Assembly (NCBI GenBank): GCA_964036275.1
Contig: OZ038436.1
Span: forward strand, 13,047,904-13,111,903
DNA length: 64,000 bases
Direction of reading: 5' to 3'
From: Litoditis marina
Lineage: Eukaryota > Nematoda > Chromadorea > Rhabditida > Rhabditidae
Below the pieces are notes generated by a model that searched no databases, was not told the origin of the DNA, and was given only the letters and a program-made list of their open reading frames with translations. Made by a program: the position numbers and the translations under genes. Shown here piece after piece: positions 32,475 to 44,800 of the stretch. Within the stretch, counting starts at the first letter, position 1. The number at the start of each line of letters is the position of its first letter.

Positions 32475-32839
32475 ACTCCTGAACCAGAATTTTTTCTATT
32501 TGTTAAGGTTTTCATTTCACGTGAAATGTTTACGGGTGCACGTTTGTTGTTTCGTATTTGCGCTATACATACTTCAACTGGATCTCCCAGGATTTCTGTG
32601 TTTTTATTTGGTTTTTAATAATTCATGAACTTTGTTTGTTTGTTTAGTTAATTCTATGATTTGTTCTATTTCTGTATTTTCAAATGAATATGGGACTTCG
32701 ACAAATTTATTTTTTTCGACTATCTGGTTGCTGAACCATCATTATATCATTAGAAAAAATGATTTGTCTCGAAGACTGTTATTTTCTTCTTCGTTATTAT
32801 ATATTTTCTTCGCTATTATAGGTTGTGGACCTAGGAAGT
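32475..32839 (+). other. short CHERP-EMC1 intergenic region (possible operon spacer)
   Basis: It spans 365 bp, is T-rich, and has no clear AATAAA. An acceptor-like CTATTATAG lies about 18 bp before the EMC1 ATG and could be an SL2-type trans-splice site. No repeat or ORF is supported. Confidence 0.45.
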
Positions 32840-35800
32840 ATGTTGTTGTTATACTTCATCTCTGTTTTATCCGCCTCTGCCGCCTTGTTTGAAGATCAAG
32901 TTGGAAAGTTTGATTGGTTAGTTTTAAATATTTTTAAATAGCTTGTGGCGCGTCAATTTTGAATTACCGTCATGAAATTTAGTTTGTGCAAAGACGTCCG
33001 CATTTTTTTCTCGAATGGTCAAATGCATTTTTTCGAGCCTTTCCTTTTTTGATTTTTAGGCTCAACTTTCAACATTTTGTGTTTTTAGGCGTCATCAATT
33101 CGTGGGATGCCCTCAACAAGTATTGTTTGATCGGTCACCGAAAGGAGATAGGTTGATTCTCTCAACAAAGGAGAACATATTCGCTTCTCTTTCCACTGCT
33201 TCAGGCAACATCAGTAAGTCTTCGTTCTAACCATCAACACAGAACTTAGTTTCATTTGAAAGTCATGCAGAATGCAGGGCTAACGGCAGGTGTAGATTAA
33301 TTTCGTGTGAACACGGTTCATGCGGACATTAGATTGTTAGTGAAATTGCTGCATTTTTTTGATTTTGTAGTAAAAGTATTTGTACTTGTATAGGTTTATC
33401 AGTTGTCACCACACACCACCACATGTTTGACTAATTATTGCCAGCCACTTTTGTTGTGGCATCGAAGAAACAGCTGGCACATAATTCCTGGGGTTTCAGA
33501 TTGGAGAAGAATTCAAGAGGACGAGGATAGTGGTTTCGACCAAGGATTGACTAAGGATAAGAAAAGTTTGTTTCGTATGCAATACTTTGTTGTGCTTTCC
33601 TTTAAAGCAACTCATGTTCATTTGCTTTATGAATCTTTCACTGCATAAGCATAGGGAATATATACGTAAATACAAACGTTTTAGCGATTTTTAGACTCCT
33701 TTTTTGATTTTCAGTTGAAACTGTTGTAAAGAAGTGATGAATTTAAGATCTGTTCACCATCTCCGCCGATGGAAAATGGCTCCGTTCATGGAACAAGGGT
33801 ACGGGAGCTATCCGGTGGCAGAAACATTTGGATGCGGGGTTGGTACTAACTTGTTCCAAGAACGATGTATGAAATTCTAATATCTATTGAATTTCTTGAA
33901 AATAGTTCAAGACCTGTTTTTGGAAACTTTCTGGCTAAATAGACAGGGTTGCGAGAGTATGATGACAACCATCCATCAAGATCTAGACAATTTTTGTTCC
34001 ACTTTGAAGGCGTATAGCCGAGTTGAATATGAAGTTGTAGTAGTTGTAAATAGCCAATTGGCAGTTGTATACAATTATTCTCTGTGGTTTCCAAAACATT
34101 GCGTTGTTCCCTGAAAGATGACATAAACCGTTGCAATCTCGCGCGAGCGGTCAAAGCTGTCAGAGAAGGGAGAAGTCTGAAGCAAGCACAGCAGAAAAAC
34201 ACAGTAGCTCGAACACAGATTAGTCAACTCAGTAAAGCAGATGGAACGCTGGCAAGCTCCAAACATGATGTGAAACGAGTGGTTGGAGAGTTCTACAACA
34301 AGTTGTTTGCACCGAGTAGACCTTCACATGTAGTGAATTTAGTTGCGAGTGAACCACTTCTGCCTGTTCTTGAATCAGAAGTCAAATCTGCCATTGCCTC
34401 CAGACCCAAAGGTAGATCACCTGGGGAAGATCGAATCACGGCAGAAATGCTACAGGTTGGCACTGATGTATTGACTCCTCATTTGACCAGGATTTTCAAT
34501 GAGTGTCTCGAACAGGAAACAGTTCCCAACAACTTTGCTGATTCAGTGATCACTTTGTTGTTCAAGAAAGGAAATCCTCTTGATATCAAGAATTTCCGCC
34601 CGATCTCTCTATTGTCGACAGTTTACAAAGTCTTTACTACTGTTCTTTGTCGTAGAATGGAAAGAGACTTGGAGGATAACCAGCCAGCAGAGCAAGCAGG
34701 TTTTCGTAAACAGTTCTCAACGATAGACCACGTGTTTGCCGTACGTGAGCTCATGCAAAAATCATGTGAATACCGCTTTCCTCTGTACATGGCATTCGTT
34801 GATTATCGCAAAGCATTCGACTCAGTCGAGTTTGACTCAGTGTGGACAGCTCTTTCCAACCAAGGGGTTAACACGAAGATAATCAATACAATAAAAGCAG
34901 TTTATGCAAAAGCGCAGGTTCATGTCAGGATAGGTACCGACAAGACACCAGTAGTGGTTCAGCGAGGAGTTCGACAGGGAGATACCATATCCCCAATGTT
35001 GTTCTCTGCTGTTGTCGAAGAAGTCTTCCGCGTCCTTGACTGGGATGAGTACGGTATTCCGATCAGTGGCACAAGACTCACTAATCTCCGCTTTGCTGAT
35101 GACATTGTTGTTTTCTCTCAGTGTCCTCACGAACTTCAGCAAATGTTACAAGAGCTGTCAGAGGCCAGCAAGAGAGTGGGCCTCACAATCAATCATGAAA
35201 AGACATTGGTGATGTCAAACTATACTGAAACACCTATCACTGTCGATGGATTGATCCTACTCTATTGTGAAAAGTTCATTTATCTTGGACACCGTCTCTC
35301 GTTTGAGCTGAACGATACGCCTGAAATACAACGTCGAATTCGTGCGGGTTGGTGTGCTTTCAATCGATACTATCAACTTCTCACAAGTCGTACCGTTTCA
35401 TTGGCGCTGAAACGTAAGGTCTACCAGGCATGCATAGAACCAGCAATTCTGTATGGCTGTGAGACATGGGTACTCCGTCTCAAAGATCATTCTACCTTGA
35501 TCACTGGTCAGCGGAGAATGATGAGAAAAATGATTGGTGTGACCCTTTTCGATCGTCATACCAACGAGTGGCTTTCGAGAACAGTGCGACTACCAGACAT
35601 TCGTGAACGTGCTGCCATGAGAAAATGGTCGTGGGCAAGACACGTCAGCCGCATGGAAAATGATCGTTGGGCGAAAACGATGGTGGAATGGTGTCCAATT
35701 GACGCACCAAGACCCCCGGGGCGACCAAAACAAAGATGGAGAGATGAGTTCGAAGAAGCTGTCGGAAGAAACTGGATGAGGATCGCTAGAGAAGAGATGC

Positions 35801-38800
35801 ACACTTGGAAAGATAAAATGTTGCGGCGAATTGTACAGATTCTGATCCCGTAATAAACTATTATTATTATTATTATTATTATTATACAATTATACCAAAC
35901 CAATATGTCTTATTTACGCGCAAGCCAGAAAGTTCATTGGATGTTACAGGAGCTCAAGTGGGCAGCCAAGACTTCTCGTGGCTGGTTCGTCTGTAGTTGT
36001 CCTCGTCGACGGAACTATCACCTCTTTCAATTTCGAAGGAGATCGAGAATGGACCTCAAAGGTTACCAAGAGGTACGGCATACTTTTCGTGCTTTATCAT
36101 ATTTGTCCTATATATCTGGACTGTTTTTGTGATCAATTTCATAGGTGTTATCATAATATTGAAATAGTCACTTTACAGTTTTATTACGTAAATACACCCA
36201 TTAACTTTTCCTCGGCTCAGATCAGCCAATAAATAAACTTATGAAATAGGGAAAAGCGAAACAGGAAACAGCCCTGATGTGGACTCGAGTGGCGGTTTTT
36301 CAATCATGATGTTTTAAGCACCTGGTCGAACCTGCAGATGGCTGGAAATGATGTCTTGCATGCATCTATTCTGGAAGGAATCCTCACAGTGGATACAATT
36401 AGCGCAGGCAAAAAGACTGGGTCGAAATCGGTTGCAGTGAAGTCAAAGGACGGAGAAAAGTAAGCAGCTGTTCATATTTCATAGATTAAAAACACTAGTC
36501 GGCAACAATAAGTAAGTCCATAGAACTTAAAACATTCAGTACATCCACGATTTTCAAATACGCAGTTGCAATACTCTCCCGAAAGTGAATAGATGTTTTT
36601 TTTTTACTTTTGATTTTTGATTATGAGGTAAGGTTTTTGTTTTTGCCGAGCTAAACTGCTCACTTTCGATGAAGAAGAAGAAAAATTAGAAGGAAAACGT
36701 GTTTAGTCTGACCCCAAACGTTTGAAGTTTGAACCCCTTTCTAGGTGCACGACTGTCGGTAGCAACGTGGTTTGTCTACACAGCGACACTGTATACTCTA
36801 CAAGCTTGATGACTCCTACTTTGGATATGGCTTCGACGAGTTTTGGAGTGACGTTCAGGTGAGATATGCCACTTTGAATGGTAAACCTTCATTTCTCATA
36901 AGCGTTCTCACTAAAATTGCTAGTGACAGATACTTACCACTTTATAATCTTTTACGAACATAGATTCTGAATTCTATTGTACTGGTACTAAAGGAGTAAG
37001 CAGAATCTATCACGTTGACGGACTACTGTCGAACACTTGAGATAGATTTTTGCAGTTTTACGTTTTTGTACGTGTTAAGTCTCTTTCTATATCATACTTA
37101 CAGAGCTATTGTTGCTTTGGACGACAGCCGATTCGCAGCTATAAGCTCTGAGTCAACCCTCGTATTCTCCATCGATGGGGGACTGAAGCAGGTAATCCTT
37201 TGATCATTCCTCCGAAGACAGATTCACCCGGTGACTCATAGTTGGAGGATCAAACTAACGAGTTTCATAAAATTACTATGAAACTGTTCGTGTAAGGGCT
37301 GGTTGTGGGAGAGACTGGCTGTCATGAGTTTGAAACAGAATGAGACTGAATATTTTGGAATGAAACTGTCATTTTATATTCTCACATTTTCTCTATGTTT
37401 ATTCAATCAGTATTCACTCATATGGTTAGTTGTGTTGTTGTGTAATGTACTGTCTATTTTTGAGTTGGCTTGCAGATAGTGAAGATTGACCAGCCGGCTG
37501 ATGCTGTTGCCTTGGCAGCTAATCAATTGATCACTGTTTCCAAGGAAAGAATGCTGGGATACAATATCAGAGACGGGAAGAAGAACTACGAGGTATGATC
37601 TTCTCCAACTAAATCGCAGTATCTTTCGGTTCAGGGCTTTTTTGAATATCCGGTTGAAATAAGAGATTATTTGGTCATTTCACAACATTGTTGTGTGGAA
37701 ATTTTTGGCTGTAGCTAGCAGTTCCCCTAGTTCTCGGTTTTGTTTCATTCCTTGATTCATTTTTGCAGACTATCATCCCCTCCATGAGTTCGAACTCGGC
37801 ACCGGTTTCTTCTATTTTTGTCGATACGGTCAAGAACGAGATTGAAGCATTCCTCGTGTTCCAGGATTGCAGGTATTTTACAAGTTTTGGTTAGGTTAGA
37901 TTTGAAGTTTATCGTCGAGTGCTTGTATTGAAGCACATGACGGCTTGTCGAACAAAATTACGGCGAACCAAAACCGTGGTACGAATGGCTTCAGTAGTCG
38001 CAGAGTACATTAAGTAACATGTTTTTTCTCTAGTCGAGCTCTCGGGCTTTATTGCTGTATCTTGGGTTAAAAAATTGATTTCGAACTCATGGCTCGGTCA
38101 GCGGTGGAGCATTCTTTGGTCGATTGAAGAATAGGTTGTGCTCTTTTCATCTTCCTTCCTAGGATCTTACTAGGAACCTTTGAAGAGTTGTCACTGTCAA
38201 CTAGGAATTAACTGCCTCTATGTTATAAATACAGTAATCTTTACCACTTCCAGAACCGAGTTTGTTGTCATATCTATTGCTTCGTCGTCTCTTCATTCCG
38301 AATGGAACCAGGAACAAGCTCTGGCCAGAATAAGCTCAGTGGAGATGATTGATTTGCCGCTGTCCGAGTCGCAGCAGCTTATTGAAGACGAGTTCGAGCA
38401 GGATGAAGGTGAGATTTAGGCCCGGGTCATGTTTTTAATTTTTTACTCGGCTCTTTACGGAGGCGTAAAACATCTTAAGCGTGGTACTTATGTGTATGAA
38501 TATATTCTTCATTCAGATGTGCAGTCAATTGAAATATGTTAAGAATTTCAGAACTTAAAACGTGTCATGATGTAGAGCACTATTACCAAAACTAGAGGCG
38601 AACTGGATGTTCATGAAACGTGACAGACATATTACTGCAATTCACGTTTCACGTGAACATCCACATTATTTCAAGCGTTTTAGCTCTAGTACACTAGGCA
38701 TCTACGGACAGGTGCTGTTGAAATGTGCTCGCAGAAAAAGGAACTTACGGAACTTAGGAGAACGAAGAACGATATCTTATCGAATACATTCGTGTAAATT

Positions 38801-41800
38801 TTCAGGTAATAACAATGTTATCACATCTTTTGTTCGTCGTGTTATTTCTCAAGGACTGCAGTTGCAGAAATGGGTGGCAGCTTCTGTGAACGAGGTTGGT
38901 TTTAAAATGGGAATTCGGTTGTAGTTTGGTCTCACCAGCCGGTTGCTCCGGTGAGGGAGATTGGCCCAAATTATTTCCTTTGTACTTGTGAGTTGTTTTA
39001 TCTGTATTCTGTGCTGTTATATTGTTTTCTTTTTCCTTTACTGGTAATCACCAAATGATGTTCCGCGATTTCCGACTCTTATTTCCGCATTTGAATGTTT
39101 TCGTTTCCTATTGCCGATGTTTTATTTTCTCCTCTTGTATATCACATGCTTGCATGTAAATCAATCAATCAATCAATCAGGGAGGAATACTTATTCATGT
39201 ATTTGATTGTTGTCATGTTTACTTACCGTGGTTTGACTCAAAAATCAGAACTCAAGTTAGTTTTTTTTTCAAAATTATTCAGTAATTTTTTTACATGAAA
39301 ATTTTCAAAATTAGTTGTGAATTGTAATTATCATGTTTCTTCTGCATGTTACAATTGTACACCATTGTTCCAGCTGATATCGCTTTCGACGAAGGTTTCA
39401 GTCAAGTCTACCTCCTTCTCGGATCTACTTGAAACTGTACGGAATGCTGCTAAGGCAACCAAGTAAGTGCATGGCAAATTTCGATGGTTATTTCACAATC
39501 AAGCAATAAACAACTCATTTCGCTATATGAAAATGTATGTATAGTTATTTGTAACCTTCGAGCCTTCAAAACTTTTTTATTGTCAATCAAAACGGTTCGT
39601 CGTGTTTCCATCAATCTATCGTACGGAATTCCATTAAAGTGGGCGTGGTCTGCCGCTGGAGCGCGACTTCTTCAACCTGCGTAAAATGTTGGTGGTCACT
39701 TCTCTGGACGGTGTCGTGTTTGGTGTGGACAGCAGTGATGGAGCGGTCGTCTGGAAGTTGTGGCTGGGTTCTCGCTTCTCTACTCTACGCAGTGAATTCG
39801 GAGATGACAATGTACGTTTCTTGTCTTTACTATGACATTTTGAGTAGCAGTATGTGAGAGTCAGCTGTGTGAAGTACTTCGGAATGTAATTCATTCATTT
39901 GATATTATCATTTTTATCATATACGCGTCGTCTCATTTTAAGTTCGCGTCTCATTTTTAAAATATAAAGAAAATCATAACATTCCTAACTAATAATTCAG
40001 AAGGCGCATCCAAAGCGTCAAAACTCTGAATCACAACAAGCTTGTGTTTCGGCAAAACGAGTTCCAATTTCTTCATTGCTTTCCCAGTTACATATTGTAC
40101 TTCTCTCGCTTTGCAGGTGCCTCTTTTCATCCAACGCACGACGGCGCACTACCAACTTAACGGACAAGCAGCTGTAGTATTCAAGGATGTTGTGAGTTTT
40201 GGAGACTTTTGGACCAAATGTGAAACATTATGAGTCCTATCTATCTGTGTCTATCGTAATTATTTTGCGTTCCCTCTTAGTTCTGAGCATACACTGCCAA
40301 GGTCTCCTATGAGATGGGGGGGTCTCGAACTAATTTTAATGAAAAGTAGGGGTCGCGAGTAGAAAATAAGCGGATTTCATACAAAAATAGTGAAAATTAT
40401 ACCAGAAATTTAATGAAAATTGCGGTTTTCAACAATTTTAGAGGGGTCGTGAAATAAAAAAAGAGGTGGTATCGCGAGCTTCCAAGAAAAATGAAAGACC
40501 CTTGGCGGTGTATGGTTCTGAGTTGTTATCTTTCTTGTTAGAAAACACTTATGAAAGACAGTTTGTGAAACACGTGAAAAGGTGTGCTATAAGCTATTTG
40601 AAAATGACTTTATCGTTTGCAACCACCAATAGGAACTATGAGAAATAAAAATTAGTTGATGGTACATAACAAAGCTGGTTTTCAGTATTTATTGTTTTCA
40701 GACGTCGGGAGCCGGTATTCTAGTCTTCTTCAATCCTATTAACGGAGCAGTTGTCGAACGAAAACAATTGTCCTCAAGAATCAAAAGAGTTGATCTACTC
40801 CCGTTCCTGGGAAAAGATAATATTCACTCTCTTCTTGTCGTACAAGATGGCGATAAGGTGAGACTTTCGATAACCGCTTCAAATCGTTTTATATTCATGG
40901 TGTGGTCACATGTTTATGCTCGTTGAAAATATGAAAATGTTGCTTTTACTTCTAAGTGCAGACTCCTGACGCGCACCCATTCATCTGCGATGAGGTGTTG
41001 TAGCTGGAATCTGTCGTCGATATATACTTATATACTACATTTTCTTTCAGGTATCTTGCCACCCCGCTCTTCCAACTGAAGTGGCCCAAGCCCAGCTGCC
41101 CGTACATGTTCTGATTTCATCTCCGCGTGGAGTTTCTGGTGCTCGTCTCAATTTGCTCGAAAATAGTATCGAAAACCTCTGGAATGCTGATCTCCAACTG
41201 GCTTCGTCGGAGAAAATCATAGCTGTCAAAGGAAAACCCAATCATCGTAAGTCTTTATTTTTCCATGGTTCGGAAATTTGGAGTTTCAAGTCAACGTGCT
41301 CACGATTAAATATAACTGTAATGTCGAGTGCTTGCCACTATTTATTGAGAATCGTTTCAGAGAAGATACATTCGCAGGGTCGGGTACTTATCGATCGTTC
41401 TGTCCAATACAAATATGGAAATCCTAATCTGGTGAGTCACTCATTTGTCTCTTGTTTTTGAAAGAAATTTTGATTTTAAAATATATAAATTTGCCTAGAT
41501 CGTGGTTTTGGTGGTAGAGCCGACTTGAGTTTCCCGAAATCTAATATTAATAGTCGTTTGTGCAGCTCTATTTGAATTGAACGTTGCTCCTCAACATTTT
41601 GTATAGGATAAGTGTAAAATATTGTCCGAAATTGGTTCCTCATGAGTCATATATACGTATGAGTCGAATTTTAGTAGTATAATCATACTCCAGCAAAGTT
41701 ATCCTAATAACCACAAATATTTAACTCCTTTTCGCCAATTTTTTTGATACAAAATCATAATTTTAAATGAACCTTAATCGAAAACGGGCTCGCCTTTGTA

Positions 41801-44800
41801 GGAAACGGACACCTTGCTGGCGTATGATTCTAGTCTGCTGATTTTCAGGTAGCGGTAGCGGCGCTTGATGATGCGAACCAGCTGTTGACCATCTTCATGG
41901 TGGATGCTGTCTCGGGACAGATTGTACACACAGCTAAACAGAAGAAGGTCGCCGCCCCCATCCACATGGTTCACTGCGAGAACTGGATTGCGGTCAGTTC
42001 CTATCTTTCTCTCTCTACCTCTCTCTCTTTCTCAGGCCTCTTCCTCATAGTTTCGCATGCATACCATAACAAGTTGAAGTTCATCAATCTCAATCCAAGG
42101 CGGCATGTGTATGTGTAGTTTTCGTTCATTTGAATTTGCTTGCTCGAAAAATGGTCAAATGAGCTTGTTTGACCATTTGGTTTGGATATGCAGTTACGGT
42201 TGCTCACACATGTTCTCTAGTAAACACCCACATTTGTGTAAATAAGCCCAATACCATTGGGTGCTTGGATTAATGGACGTGTTCATTTTCTAATTAAACT
42301 ATTCTGACGATCTATATTTCAGTATTCTTACTGGTCTGAGCGGGGTCGTCGGACGGAAATCGGAGTCATCGAGTTATACGAAGGGGCAGAGCTATCTGAT
42401 AAAGTTAGTTTCATACACTATCAAGGGTCCCCTAAGTTCCAATTTCTACGGCAGTGAAATCTCGCGACCCCTTCTTTTCTTGTGCGCCGCGACTTTCAAA
42501 CTCATATTTGCGCTCTTGTTTCAATAATTGACAAACTATTTTGTATTAGAGCAGTTTGCTACCCCCACCCTTCATGGGGATGAAAAACTTTGAAGGTGAA
42601 TGTTTCTTCATCTGGGCAAACTTGAAATTAGTCGAATTCAGTTGTATTCGTAATTATAACAAAATAAACCATTTTTCATCCTGACTGAATAAAGTTATTT
42701 GTCTAGTCCTCAAAAAACTTAATTTACAGTAATTCGACATATCTCATGTTGAAAAGTTCATATTTTCTTCAATAACCGTGTTGTATGTTGTTGTATTTCC
42801 AGGAAGTCTTTGATTCGTTGGTACCTACGAAGAGGGCTCCCGAGGTCTCTTCCGAGTCATTCATCTATGCTCAGGGTGTGGAGGCAATGGCTGTCACAGA
42901 GACCGGTTGGTTAAGTCTATTTCACAGCTCTACGTTTGAGAGGGAGGAGGTTGGGAAACCGAATTGGGAATGTTTGAGTTTTGACGCAAACAATGAATAT
43001 CACACATTCTCGAGATTGAGTCTGAGCTGAAGTATCTGGAATAGGGCTTCATTCCATATATGTTGCTCTTGCTAACTTCCTGTCTAGTTCGCTCTATTTG
43101 TAGCTCTCAATTGTTCCGTCATCATTTTGTTTGTAGAACAAGGATTGACAACTCGTGCTATTCTGTTAGCACTCCCGTTCGGAGGGATTCATGAGGTTTC
43201 TCGCAAGTTCCTCGATGCGAATCGACCGTTGGAACTAACTCAGGTGGGTTATTTCACTGGCGAGTTCATACTATGCGGAACAACTTTGAAAAATGTAAAT
43301 GGGGGTATCTTATCTGCAAATTTGGTTATTATTTATGCAAAATCGCGCGCAGCGCGAAGCGCTGTGCGAGATTTGTCTTTGGTCCGGCTAATGCGCGCTT
43401 CCGTTTTTTTTAGTTGCTCCTCAAAAAGGCTGAAAATTGCAAAAGAAAGTTTTTATTGATGTACATGTTTTCTATAGCTAATTCCCTAACCGTGTTTCAA
43501 ATTTCAGCGAAATCGGCTAAGTTTGAGCCAAGTTATGACCTCATGCGCTTCATCAAGAGCGCCGACTTCCGTCGTGTGTGGGTGGGTGGGTGTGTGTGTG
43601 GGTGGGTGGGTGGGTTGTGACAAGAAAAGTAAACCCAGTTTAAGTGTTTCTACTCAACCGATTTCGTTGAAAATTGTGGAAGACATGTGATACCTACTCA
43701 AACACTCGCGGAGCAAAAAAAATTAAGAAAAAATTGTTTTAATCAAAGTTATAGACATTTTTCGGAAAGTGTCTGCGTCTCTCCATTTAGCACGCTCTCT
43801 CACTCTCTCTGTCCGGTCGACAACTCAAACTGTATTGTAACTTAGAGTAACAATTACCGATTTGCTCGAAAATTGAAATATGATGCCATCGTGACTTTTA
43901 TTTGAGTATGAAGTATTCTTTTCCTGACGTCGTTCAGGATTCTGGAGACCGGATGACGTCATTTTTGAAAAGTGCAAAGTTGACGTCACATATATTTTCA
44001 AATGATGGTAATATCTTAGAAAGGGTCAATTAACGGAGAAACTCAATCTGAAAGTGACGTATTCTGAGATTCTGGAGACCAGATGACGTCATTTTTGAAA
44101 AGTGCAAAGTTGACGTCACATATATTTTTAAACGATGGTAATATCTTAGAAAGGGTCAATTAACGGTGAAACTCAATCTGAGAGTGATGTATTCTGGGAT
44201 TCTGGAGACCAGATGGAGTCGATTTTGAAAAGTGCAAAGTTGACGTCACATATATTTTTAAACGATGGTAATATCTTAGAAAGGGTCAATTAACGGTGAA
44301 ACTCAATCTGAGAGTGATGTATTCTGGGATTCTGAAGACCAGATGGAGTCGATTTTGAAAAGTGCAAAGTTGACGTCACATATATTTTCAAATGCTGAAA
44401 ATATCTTAAAAATGGTATATTAACGACAAAACTTTATCTAAATATGACTTATTCTGGAAATCAGAAGGCCAGATGACGTCAACTTTCAAAAAATTTGACG
44501 TGAAATATGTTTTCGAATGCTGGAAGTTTCTCAAAAATTGTCAATTCACGACAAACTTCATTCAAACGTGACGTATGCTGGGATTCTGAAGACCAGATGA
44601 AGTAAATTTCTAGAACTGCAATGTTGACGTCATATTTTTCTCAAATGATAGTAATACGTGGCAAGTGGTTCATTAAGAAAACAATTTTATCTGCACCGTA
44701 CAGATCAAACCACATACCTACGGCATGTATACAAAAAGAGAAAAATTCATGAAAAAGTGGGGGCCCAACGACTGTGAGATTTGTCTTCTGCTGTGCGCCC

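Noticed and set aside
33720..33747. Apparent in-frame stops (TGA TGA, TAA) in EMC1 exon 4
   Set aside because: They vanish when the acceptor TTTAAG at 33,742-33,747 is used. That choice gives the same spacing between conserved Trp and Ser-Ala-Asp-Gly as in human EMC1.
43910..44660. CRISPR-like regular repeats
   Set aside because: The repeats are contiguous 130-bp tandem units without unique spacers, in an intron of a eukaryotic gene.
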